A stretch of DNA of 64,000 bases from Streptomyces fagopyri (GTDB lineage: Bacteria > Actinomycetota > Actinomycetes > Streptomycetales > Streptomycetaceae): the NCBI RefSeq assembly GCF_009498275.1, contig NZ_CP045643.1:6200001-6264000 (forward strand), written 5' to 3'. This document shows positions 56,850 to 64,000 of the stretch, in pieces. The first letter of the stretch is position 1. Every line of letters starts with the position of its first letter. Both the position numbers and the translations under genes were made by a program. A model generated the notes under the pieces. That model made no database searches and was not told the DNA's origin. It saw only the letters and a list, made by a program, of their open reading frames with translations.

Positions 56850-58028
56850 ATGTCCACGACCGTCCTCGCCCCCGCCACTCCGCTGTCGATCGGCCCCCAC
56901 ACCGTCCAGCCGCCCGTCGTCCTGGCCCCCATGGCCGGGATCACGAACGCGCCCTTCCGCACCTTGTGCCGGGAGTTCAGCGGCGGCAAGGGCCTGTTCG
57001 TCAGCGAGATGATCACCACGCGGGCGCTGGTCGAGCGCAACGAGAAGACCATGCAGCTGATCCGCTTCGACGCGAGCGAGCAGCCGCGCTCGATCCAGCT
57101 GTACGGCGTGGACCCGGCGACCGTCGGCAAGGCCGTCCGCATGATCGCGGAGGAGGACCTCGCCGACCACATCGACCTGAACTTCGGCTGCCCGGTACCG
57201 AAGGTGACGCGCAAGGGCGGCGGCTCCGCCCTCCCCTACAAGCGCAACCTGCTGCGGGCGATCCTGCGCGAGGCCGTGAGCGGCGCCGGGGACCTGCCGG
57301 TCACCATGAAGATGCGCAAGGGCATCGACGACGACCACATCACCTTCCTGGACGCCGGCCGGATCGCCGTCGAGGAGGGTGTCACGGCCATCGCGCTGCA
57401 CGGCCGCACCGCTGCTCAGCACTACGGCGGCACGGCGGACTGGGACGCCATCGCACGTCTCAAGGAGCACGTGCCGGAGATCCCCGTCCTCGGCAACGGC
57501 GACATCTGGTCCGCCGAGGACGCGCTGCGGATGGTGCGCGAGACCGGCTGCGACGGCGTCGTGGTCGGGCGCGGCTGCCTCGGCCGGCCGTGGCTGTTCG
57601 CCGACCTGGTGGCGGCCTTCGAAGGCCGTACGGACGGCCTGGCCGAAGGCCCAGGGGGACCCGGCGTCCGCCCGACCCTCCGGGAGGTCGCGGCCGTCAT
57701 GGTCCGGCATGCCGGCCTGCTCGGCGAGTGGATCGGCGACGAGGCGCGCGGCGTCATCGACTTCCGCAAGCACGTGGCCTGGTACCTGAAGGGCTTCGCG
57801 GTCGGTTCCGACATGCGAAAGCGCCTCGCGATCACCTCGTCACTGGCCGAACTCTCCGAGGGACTGGAGGAGTTGGACCTCGACCAGGCATGGCCGGCCG
57901 GCGCCGACGGTCCCCGCGGCCGCACCTCCGGCAACAACCGGGTCGTCCTGCCGGACGGCTGGCTGCAGGACCCGTACGACTGCGCGGGCATCGGCGAGGA
58001 CGCCGAACTGGACACCTCCGGGGGCTGA
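56850..58028 (+). CDS. dus: tRNA-dihydrouridine synthase
   Basis: The 392-residue FMN enzyme has APMAGITNAPFRTLCREFSG, the LNFGCPVPKVTRKGGGSAL segment with the catalytic Cys, LHGRTAAQHYGG and GNGDIWSAEDAL, the order of bacterial DusB-type enzymes. It reduces uridines in tRNA D-loops; which position cannot be told. GACAAT ends 6 nt before the ATG, and GGGGGA between could serve as a weak ribosome site. Confidence 0.94.
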   Translation: MSTTVLAPATPLSIGPHTVQPPVVLAPMAGITNAPFRTLCREFSGGKGLFVSEMITTRALVERNEKTMQLIRFDASEQPRSIQLYGVDPATVGKAVRMIAEEDLADHIDLNFGCPVPKVTRKGGGSALPYKRNLLRAILREAVSGAGDLPVTMKMRKGIDDDHITFLDAGRIAVEEGVTAIALHGRTAAQHYGGTADWDAIARLKEHVPEIPVLGNGDIWSAEDALRMVRETGCDGVVVGRGCLGRPWLFADLVAAFEGRTDGLAEGPGGPGVRPTLREVAAVMVRHAGLLGEWIGDEARGVIDFRKHVAWYLKGFAVGSDMRKRLAITSSLAELSEGLEELDLDQAWPAGADGPRGRTSGNNRVVLPDGWLQDPYDCAGIGEDAELDTSGG

Positions 58029-58098
58029 CCGCACCCGTCTCACCCGCCGACGGCAGGCGCCCTCGACAGGGGAACACCGCTCCCCGACACTGATCGGC

Positions 58099-58626
58099 GT
58101 GACGGACAGCACGGTGTGGGTCGCGGTCTTCACCGGCGCGACGGCGGTGCTCGCCAGCTGGGTGACCACCCAGGGCAACGCCCGCGCGGCCCGGGTCCAG
58201 GCCGAGGCGTCGGCCCGGGTCCAGCACCGCGACCGGATCCGGGAGACCCGGCGGGGCGCCTACCTCGACCTCATGGAACAGGCGCACCTCACCGGCCAGT
58301 TGTACTGGCGGGTCGGTGACGCCTACGCGCAACTCGACGACCCCGACGACCGTCTGACGTGCGTTCAGGAACTGCGCGACGAACTGCGCGGCGCCTTCGA
58401 CCCGCTCATGCGCGCGGTCCGGGTCGTCGTCCTGGAGGGCCCGGTCCCCGCCGCCGAGGCGGCCACGGCCCTTCAGCAGGCGGCGGCGCAGGCCAACCGG
58501 GCGCTGTGGCACGTGACTCGCGGCGACCCGGGCGCCCACCAGCGCTTCGACGGGGCCCACGAGGTCTTCCGCCACACGCTGGAGCGGTTCACCGGGACGG
58601 CCCGGGACGCCATGAACACCGTCTGA
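58099..58626 (+). CDS. membrane-anchored helical protein of unknown function
   Basis: The 175-residue protein has one N-terminal membrane segment (VWVAVFTGATAVLASWVTTQ) followed by a long, charged helical region (ARAARVQAEASARVQHRDRI) likely to form coiled coil and a helical bundle. No enzyme motif is seen. GTG is the only good start. It converges on the debranching gene with 6 bp between. Confidence 0.8.
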   Translation: MTDSTVWVAVFTGATAVLASWVTTQGNARAARVQAEASARVQHRDRIRETRRGAYLDLMEQAHLTGQLYWRVGDAYAQLDDPDDRLTCVQELRDELRGAFDPLMRAVRVVVLEGPVPAAEAATALQQAAAQANRALWHVTRGDPGAHQRFDGAHEVFRHTLERFTGTARDAMNTV

Positions 58627-58632
58627 GGACCG

Positions 58633-60570
58633 TCAGGCTCCCCCCACCGCCGTGAGCAGCGCCAGCGGCGCCGCCGCGGACCTCGACTCCCGTACGCACG
58701 CGTGCGGGTAGGGCACCGGCTCCGCGTGCGTGGCACGGCCGTAGCCCGCGAGGACCTCGGGGAGTCGGTGGCCGGCCGCCGTGGCCGCGTCGACCAGGGC
58801 GTGGGCGACCGCGCGGGCCTCGTCGTGCAGGCCGTAGCGGGCCAGCCCCAGCGTGATCAGCGCGTTGTCGTGCGGCCAGACGGAACCGCGGTGGTACGAC
58901 AGCGGGTGGTACGCACTCTGCCCGGCGGCCAGTGTGCGTACGCCCCAGCCCGAGAAGAAGTCCGGCTCCAGCAGACGCCGGCCGACCAGTTCGCCGTACT
59001 CCTTGTCCAGGAGACCGGACCACAGCAGATGGCCCGCGTCCGAGGCGAGCGCGTCGACCTGCCGACCGTCACCGTCCAACGCCAGTGCGGGAAAAGCCTG
59101 TTCGCTCATCCAGAAGTCCCGCTGGAAGCGGTCGCGGAGATCACCCGCGGCCTGTTCCAGAAGGGCCGCGTAGACCTCGTCGCCCCAGACCGTACGGGAC
59201 AGATGAGCGGTGCGGCGCAGCGCGTCGTACGCGTATCCCTGCGCGCCCGCCGCCATCACCGGGCCGCTGGGGCGGCTGCCGTCCGCCGAGCAGATCGCAC
59301 CCGGGGAGTCCTTCCAGTTCTGGTTGGCGAGACCGCCGCCGTCCGCGCGGTAGACGAGATAGCCGCACGAGGTCAGGCCGCCGTGGTCGAGCATCCAGCC
59401 GATCGCCGCGCGGGCGTGCGACTCCAGCCGCCGGGCCAGGGTCACGTCACCGGTCTGCTCGGTGTACGCGCCGAGCAGCACCAGGAACAGCGGCGTGGCG
59501 TCCACCGATCCGTAGTACCTCCCGTACGGCACCTGCCCGAAGTGCGCCAGCTCGCCGTGCCGGACCTCGTGCACGATCTTGCCGGGCTGGGCCACCGCGC
59601 CAGCCCCCACCTCGACCGCCTGCGTCGCGGCGAGCGCGGGCAGCGTGGCGGCGGCGAGCCGGGGACGGTAGGGGAGCGCGAACAGCGAGGTCAGCAGGGC
59701 GTCACGGCCCAGCAGGGTGAGGAACCAGGGGACCCCCGCGGCCGGCACCCGCAGCTCCTCGCCGTCCGGGCCGGTCGCCGGGACCTGGAGCACCGCGAGG
59801 TCCGACAGCCCGCGCGCGCAGGCCGCGGCCAGCTCCGGCCAGCCGGTCGGGAAGGGCACCCCCTCCGCGAACTCGTCCTCCAGCGCGAGCAGTCGCTCGT
59901 TCGCCGCCGCGGGGGACCGCGGCACCTCCGGCTCCTTCAGCGCGCCGTGCGGACGTGCCGCGACGCGCAGCGACAGCTCCGCCGAGGCGTGCGGCGGGAG
60001 GTCCAGGGTCCAGACGAGGCGCCGGGCGCCCGTGCCCGTCTCCTCGACCCCGTCCGGCGGCGGCTCGGAGGTCACCGTCGTACAGGACCGCCACTCCCCG
60101 CGCCGGTAGCTGAACTCCACGCCGTCGTCCAGGATCCGGCGCCCTCGTACGGCACCGGTCTTGGTGTACGTGCGGTGGTCGGAGCGCAGCTCGAACTGGT
60201 CCGTGAAGTCGGCGTCCACGGTCAGCGCGACACGCACGGTCGTGGGCGTCGGACGGTTGCTGGTGAGCCCCAGCGCCTCCACGAACGCGCCGTCGGTGAC
60301 CGCCTGTTCACGGAAGAGCGTGTACGCGGGCGGTTCGTTGCGACCGCCGCGCGGGACGAGCACACAGCGTGCCGTGTCGCCGTCCGAGACCGGCGTCAGC
60401 GCCTCGGGCACCGCGCCGTCGACGGTCAGCTGCCAGCGGCTGAGGTGCCGGGCGTCCCGTACGAACAGCCCGTCCGGGGAGCTGCCGCCCCGCACCCCGC
60501 TGATGTCCCCGCCGTCACCGACGGCGGCGAACGTCCCACCGTGCACGAGCAGATGATGCCGGTCCGTCAT
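58633..60570 (-). CDS. glycogen-debranching-type glycosidase
   Basis: The 645-residue protein has an N-terminal GDE_N-like beta domain (residues 1-210, GGSSPDGLFVRDARHLSRWQ) and an (alpha/alpha)6 barrel with FLTLLGRDALLTSLFALPYR, GYLVYRADGGGLANQNWKDS and SYHRGSVWPHDNALI. These fit amylo-alpha-1,6-glucosidase-like proteins of GH13/GH133-related architecture without a signal peptide. ATG overlaps the stop of the upstream GH gene. The pair probably trims a branched alpha-glucan or glycoside in the cytosol; substrate is inferred only from family. Confidence 0.85.
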   Translation of the reverse strand: MTDRHHLLVHGGTFAAVGDGGDISGVRGGSSPDGLFVRDARHLSRWQLTVDGAVPEALTPVSDGDTARCVLVPRGGRNEPPAYTLFREQAVTDGAFVEALGLTSNRPTPTTVRVALTVDADFTDQFELRSDHRTYTKTGAVRGRRILDDGVEFSYRRGEWRSCTTVTSEPPPDGVEETGTGARRLVWTLDLPPHASAELSLRVAARPHGALKEPEVPRSPAAANERLLALEDEFAEGVPFPTGWPELAAACARGLSDLAVLQVPATGPDGEELRVPAAGVPWFLTLLGRDALLTSLFALPYRPRLAAATLPALAATQAVEVGAGAVAQPGKIVHEVRHGELAHFGQVPYGRYYGSVDATPLFLVLLGAYTEQTGDVTLARRLESHARAAIGWMLDHGGLTSCGYLVYRADGGGLANQNWKDSPGAICSADGSRPSGPVMAAGAQGYAYDALRRTAHLSRTVWGDEVYAALLEQAAGDLRDRFQRDFWMSEQAFPALALDGDGRQVDALASDAGHLLWSGLLDKEYGELVGRRLLEPDFFSGWGVRTLAAGQSAYHPLSYHRGSVWPHDNALITLGLARYGLHDEARAVAHALVDAATAAGHRLPEVLAGYGRATHAEPVPYPHACVRESRSAAAPLALLTAVGGA

Positions 60571-62423
60571 CCCCGGTCCCCTCCCTTGGCGCCCGTCTCG
60601 AATGAACTGCGCGGCGCCGTGCCGCCCGGCGGTGTGCCGTGCGGGGCCGCGCCCTGTGCCGTGTCCGTGTCGAACGCGTCGCGCCCCGGCCGGGACACGA
60701 CGGCCTGGTCCGCCCCCGAGGGCTCGTGCAGCAGGTCCAGCGTCAGCGCGGCCGTCCAGCTGAAGCCGAGTGCTCCGCAGGCCTCGCCGGTGTACGGATC
60801 CACGTACTCCGCGAACCCGGACGCGTCCGCCGTCTCCAGCAGCGCCGAACGCAGCTCCCGCGCGCGCCCGTGCTCCCCGTGCAGCCGCAGCCCGCGCTCC
60901 AGCAGCCAGTTGGTGTTGAACCAGGCCGGCCCACGCCAGTAGCGGCGCGGGTCGAAGGCGTGCCCGGTCAGGTCGTAGCTGGGCACCAGCCGGGAGACCC
61001 CGCCGAGCCCGAAGTGCGGGCCGGCCGCGGTGCGGACGAGAGTGGTGGCGATGTCGCGGGGCAGCGCGGGCAGGATGAGCGGGAGCAGTCCGGCGACACT
61101 GCGTTCCGGGATCAGCGCACCGCCCGGAGAGCGGTGCTCCGCATGGTGAGCACCGCTCCGTAACCGCCGCTCCGTTTCGTGAGCACCGCTCCGTGAGCGT
61201 GGCTGCACTTCGCGATCACCGCTCCGCGTGGGTCGCTCCGAGGCACGATCACCGCTCCGTGAGCACTGCTCCGTTCCGTGAGCACCGCTCTGTGGACCGG
61301 GCCCCGAAGCAAGGTCACCGCTCGGAGAGCATCGCTCCGCTCCGAGAGCGCCGCTCTCGTCGTCGCCGTACACGTCGCGGCAGAAGAACATCCCCTCGGC
61401 CGGGTCCCACAGCCGCTCCACCAGGGCCGCCGTCAGACGCTCCGCGCGTGCGTGCCGCGCGGTCCCCGCAGCACCGAGTTCCCGGGCGATGGCCGCGAGC
61501 GCGTGCTCGGAGGCGATCAGCAGCGCGTTGAACGCCGGGTCCTCGACGGCGAAGCGGCCGGACCCGTCTCCGAACCCGTCTCCGGACCCGTCTCCGGTCC
61601 CGTCGGCGTACCCGCCGTCCCGGTAGTCCGTGGCGAGCCGCACGTACCGCCCGTAGTCGAGATCCGTGGGGCGGTCCTCGGCGGAGCCGTGGTCGAGGTC
61701 GGCGCGCCGGAAGGTGCGCGGCGGGGCCGGGGTGATCCGGCTCAACGGGGCGTCCCAGCAGGGACTGTTGTCCATGCCCTGCTCCCAGGGGTGGACCACG
61801 GAGGCGAGCCCGCCGCCGCCCAGGTCCCGGCGGTGCAGCAGATAGCGGTGCCAGGCCGCGAGGCGGGGATACATCCGGGTGAGGAAGGACCGCGCGCGGG
61901 ACAGGCCGGGGTCGGCCTGGTGCACCAGCCAGGTGGCGAGCGCGTGCACCGGTGGCTGCACGATGCCGGACGTCTGTACGGTGCGCGGGGCGCCCGCGGC
62001 GCGTCCCGCGGTCGAGGAGCGCCAGAAGTCGGGGCTGGGGAAGTACGCGTCGAGCGGGACGGAGGGGTTGAACACGATGTGCGGAATCCGGCCGTCGCCC
62101 CACTGGGCGCCGAGCAGGGTCTCCAACTCCGTCTGCGCCCGCAGGGGGGACAGATGACGCAGCCCGATCGCGATGAAGGCCGAGTCCCAGGACCACTGGT
62201 GCGGATACAGGCCGCGCGAGGGCACGGTGGACGTTCCCGTCCAGTTGTCTTCGAGCACGTGGGCGGCCCTGACGTGCGGCGGGCCGGCGGATTGGACGGG
62301 ATCGTATACGTCGGCGGCGGCATGGGTGATCTCGCGCGAGCCGGGCGGAGCGGGGGAGCCCGAGGCGCGCACGGGGGCGGTGATTCCCGCGCGGCGGATG
62401 GCGAGTTGGGTTGTGCTGTCCAC
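60567..62423 (-). CDS. MGH1/GH63-like glycoside hydrolase with repeat insertions
   Basis: The 618-residue (alpha/alpha)6-barrel protein has SRGLYPHQWSWDSAFIAIGL, WEQGMDNSPCWD and YWRGPAWFNTNWLLERGL, typical of mannosylglycerate-hydrolase/GH63-like enzymes. The WEQGMDNSP Asp is a probable catalytic residue. Two low-complexity inserts interrupt it: DGTGDGSGDGFGDGSG near residue 280, and about 75 residues of Ser/Gly/Arg/Glu repeats at roughly 357-434. GTG is the start. The debranching gene follows with a 4-bp overlap. It diverges from the ROK regulator. Confidence 0.82.
   Translation of the reverse strand: MDSTTQLAIRRAGITAPVRASGSPAPPGSREITHAAADVYDPVQSAGPPHVRAAHVLEDNWTGTSTVPSRGLYPHQWSWDSAFIAIGLRHLSPLRAQTELETLLGAQWGDGRIPHIVFNPSVPLDAYFPSPDFWRSSTAGRAAGAPRTVQTSGIVQPPVHALATWLVHQADPGLSRARSFLTRMYPRLAAWHRYLLHRRDLGGGGLASVVHPWEQGMDNSPCWDAPLSRITPAPPRTFRRADLDHGSAEDRPTDLDYGRYVRLATDYRDGGYADGTGDGSGDGFGDGSGRFAVEDPAFNALLIASEHALAAIARELGAAGTARHARAERLTAALVERLWDPAEGMFFCRDVYGDDESGALGAERCSPSGDLASGPGPQSGAHGTEQCSRSGDRASERPTRSGDREVQPRSRSGAHETERRLRSGAHHAEHRSPGGALIPERSVAGLLPLILPALPRDIATTLVRTAAGPHFGLGGVSRLVPSYDLTGHAFDPRRYWRGPAWFNTNWLLERGLRLHGEHGRARELRSALLETADASGFAEYVDPYTGEACGALGFSWTAALTLDLLHEPSGADQAVVSRPGRDAFDTDTAQGAAPHGTPPGGTAPRSSFETGAKGGDRG
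61116..61360. repeat. degenerate intragenic repeat array in the MGH1-like gene
   Basis: GTGAGCACCGCTCCG and GATCACCGCTCCG-type units recur many times across about 245 bp and encode the Ser/Gly/Arg/Glu insert (SGAHETERRLRSGAHHAEHR and similar). Codon use differs from the rest of the gene and the frame is kept. Confidence 0.85.
61558..61606. repeat. 12-bp tandem repeat (CCCGTCTCCGGA) in the MGH1-like gene
   Basis: Three units with at most one or two changes plus a partial fourth encode DGTGDGSGDGFGDGSG. The period is the same as in the arrays near 11.9 and 25.6 kb. Confidence 0.9.
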
Positions 62424-62483
62424 TCAGGTCTCCCCGAAGACGTCCGGCCGACCGGTTCGGCACTGGGTACCGTAGGGTTACGT

Positions 62484-62521
62484 CTATTTAACACGCAAAA
62501 CTCAATATGTAATGCAGAGTT
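62484..62521. promoter_or_regulatory. AT-rich divergent promoter, ROK regulator and glycosidase operon
   Basis: TCTATTTAACACGCAAAACTCAATATGTAATG is strikingly AT-rich here. AACTC and GAGTT form a short inverted repeat with a 13-bp spacer. It likely holds both promoters and the ROK operator; the site is not resolved. Confidence 0.5.
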
Positions 62522-62542
62522 GGGGAACGCAAGGGGTTGGGC

Positions 62543-63781
62543 ATGACCGGCATGACGGGAAGGGCGGCGAAGTCCATGAGGGCCGGGAACCAGGCAAGCG
62601 CCGGAGATCTGCTCGACCTGGTGCGCAGCGGCCGGGCCACGACGCGCGGCGCGCTGCAACAGGCCACCGGTCTGTCGCGGGCCACGGTCGGTCAGCGCCT
62701 CGACCGGCTCTTCCGCGCGGGCTGGCTGCGTCAGGGCGCGGGCGGCCCGGTGGACTCCCCGCTGGGCGGACGCCCCTCCATCACGCTGGAGTTCGACGAC
62801 GCGCACGCCGTCGTCCTCGCCGCCGACCTGGACACCCGGCACGGCCGGGCCGCCGTGGTCTCGCTGACCGGCGAGATCCAGGCCGAGCACCACGGCACGC
62901 TGCGTATCGAGGACGGCCCGGACGCCGTCCTCGGTGAACTGGGCGGCTGGTTCGGCGAACTGCTGGAGAAGGCCGGGCGGGCCGCCGGTTCGGTGTGCGG
63001 GATCGGACTGGCGGTGCCGGGGCCGGTCGACAGCGAGACCGGCAAGGTCGTGCAGCCGCCGATCATGCCGGGCTGGGACGGTTACGACATCCGCGGGCGC
63101 CTGGGGCGAGCCTTCGCGGAACACGCGGGCGGCGGCACGGGGGCCGGGGTCCCCGTCCTCGTCGACAACGACGCCAACCTGATGGCGTACGGCGAACAGC
63201 GCACCGGGTACCCGGACTGCTCGGCGTTCGCCCTGGTCAAGGTCTCCACCGGTATCGGCGCGGGCATGGTGGTCGGCGGCTCCATCTACCGGGGTGTCGA
63301 CGGCGGCGCCGGCGACATAGGACACATCCGGGTCGGCGCCGACGCGCTGTGCCGGTGCGGGTCGTACGGATGCCTGGCCGCCGTCGCGAGCGGTGGTGCC
63401 GTGGCGCGGCGGCTCGTGGAGGCGGGGGTGCCGGCCGCCTCCGGCTCGGACGTCCGCGACCTGCTGACGGCCGGGAACCCGGAGGCGATGGCGCTCGCCC
63501 GGGAGGCGGGGCGGCAGGTCGGAGACGTTCTCGCGACCGTCGTGACCCTGCTCAACCCGGGTGTGTTGATGATCGCCGGAGACCTGGCCGGGACCCCGTT
63601 CCTCACGGGTGTGCGTGAACTGCTCTACCAGCGGGCGCTGCCCCGCTCCACCGCTCATCTGGACGTGGTGACGTCGAGGCTCGGCGAGCGGGCCGGACTG
63701 GTCGGTGCCGGGGCGCTGGTCGTGGAGTACCTGTACGCGCCGGAGCGGGCCGAGGAGCGGCTGGCGGCACTGGGCGTATGA
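62543..63781 (+). CDS. ROK-family transcriptional regulator
   Basis: The 412-residue protein has an N-terminal winged helix (DLVRSGRATTRGALQQATGL, then SRATVGQRLDRLFRAGWL) and a ROK domain with VDNDANLMAYGE, GIGAGMVVGG and the zinc site GHIRV...CRCGSYGCL. The kinase phosphate loop (DxGGT) is replaced by ADLDTRHG, so it should be a sugar-sensing regulator, not a kinase. AAGGGG precedes ATG 62543. It diverges from the two-gene glycosidase operon and probably controls it. Confidence 0.9.
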   Translation: MTGMTGRAAKSMRAGNQASAGDLLDLVRSGRATTRGALQQATGLSRATVGQRLDRLFRAGWLRQGAGGPVDSPLGGRPSITLEFDDAHAVVLAADLDTRHGRAAVVSLTGEIQAEHHGTLRIEDGPDAVLGELGGWFGELLEKAGRAAGSVCGIGLAVPGPVDSETGKVVQPPIMPGWDGYDIRGRLGRAFAEHAGGGTGAGVPVLVDNDANLMAYGEQRTGYPDCSAFALVKVSTGIGAGMVVGGSIYRGVDGGAGDIGHIRVGADALCRCGSYGCLAAVASGGAVARRLVEAGVPAASGSDVRDLLTAGNPEAMALAREAGRQVGDVLATVVTLLNPGVLMIAGDLAGTPFLTGVRELLYQRALPRSTAHLDVVTSRLGERAGLVGAGALVVEYLYAPERAEERLAALGV

Positions 63782-64000
63782 GGCCCCGGCACCCGGGGAC
63801 GACCGCCACCCGCCACGCGGCGGCACTCAGCCCCCGGCTGCCACCGGCACCCGGCACCCATCGGCACTCAGCCCCCGGCACCCGGCGGCATCCGCCATCC
63901 GCCACCCATCGGCACTCGGTCTCCGGCACCCGGCGGCAGCCGCCCGCACGGGCGCTCAGCCCGTGGCCCCAGCGGCACCAGACGTCGTATGACAGTCGTG
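63782..64000. repeat. degenerate repeats after the ROK gene
   Basis: GGCACCCGGC, CATCGGCACTCAGCCCCCGG and GCCACCCATC-type blocks recur at uneven spacing (GGCACTC at 63822, 63863 and 63911). No gene is supported up to the window edge. The array resembles the other junction repeats. Confidence 0.75.

Noticed and set aside
61116..61360. CRISPR array
   Set aside because: Units are degenerate and contiguous with no constant-length unique spacers, and no cas gene is in the window.
62543..63781. Sugar kinase for the ROK protein
   Set aside because: The DxGGT phosphate motif is lost and an N-terminal winged helix is present, so regulator is the better call.

Overview
The window is high-GC, gene-dense actinobacterial chromosome, almost certainly Streptomyces. 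GC at third codon positions is extreme, GTG and TTG starts are common, and several gene families are typical of that genus. I see no IS element, integrase, prophage, CRISPR array, rRNA or tRNA gene. Two stretches of conserved actinobacterial housekeeping genes carry a more variable middle and right part. All names rest on motif reading of translations, not on database searches.

Layout. 1-10.8 kb: a DUF3097 gene (cut by the window edge), an MBL-fold hydrolase, the CIRCE-controlled hrcA-dnaJ pair, a nitronate monooxygenase/rsmE/VOC operon, a tricorn-type S41 protease, a HIT hydrolase and RNase Z. 10.8-19.7 kb: adenosine deaminase, an MFS transporter facing a PfkB kinase, the phoH-ybeY-CorC/CBS-MmcQ run, a degenerate cytidine deaminase, and era on the opposite strand. 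19.9-29.1 kb: a PII protein, a two-gene cell-surface module (DUF916 plus a WxL-like protein), a GH1 beta-glucosidase/MFS pair, an M4 metalloprotease with an emfourin-type inhibitor gene, and leuA behind a leucine-rich attenuator peptide. 29.2-38.9 kb: a TerB-like protein, then a likely sialic-acid locus of secreted sialidase, DapA/NanA-family lyase, Dpp-type ABC importer (one subunit a permease-ATPase fusion) and a GntR regulator. 39-43 kb: a beta-propeller protein, an 800-bp gene-poor stretch, recO and uppS. 43.2-48 kb: znuA-znuC-znuB-zur with two Zur boxes, and glyS. 48-64 kb: chitinase with two DasR/chi-type elements, an aldo-keto reductase/TetR pair with a large palindrome, a zinc-ribbon miniprotein, a solute-binding/VOC fusion, two EmrB-type exporters flanking an MmyB-like regulator, dus, and a glycan-debranching operon divergent from a ROK regulator.

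Recurring themes. (1) Short GC-rich tandem repeats, often with a 12-bp period, sit at gene ends and especially in the longer convergent junctions; two have expanded inside a glycosidase gene. (2) Many genes have a -10-like hexamer ending 6-7 nt before the start codon, as in leaderless transcripts. (3) Several promoters carry near-perfect operator palindromes that can be tied to a regulator (CIRCE/HrcA, Zur, DasR, TetR) or have no known regulator.

Starts were chosen from Shine-Dalgarno spacing, -10 spacing and family length; where two starts are plausible this is stated.
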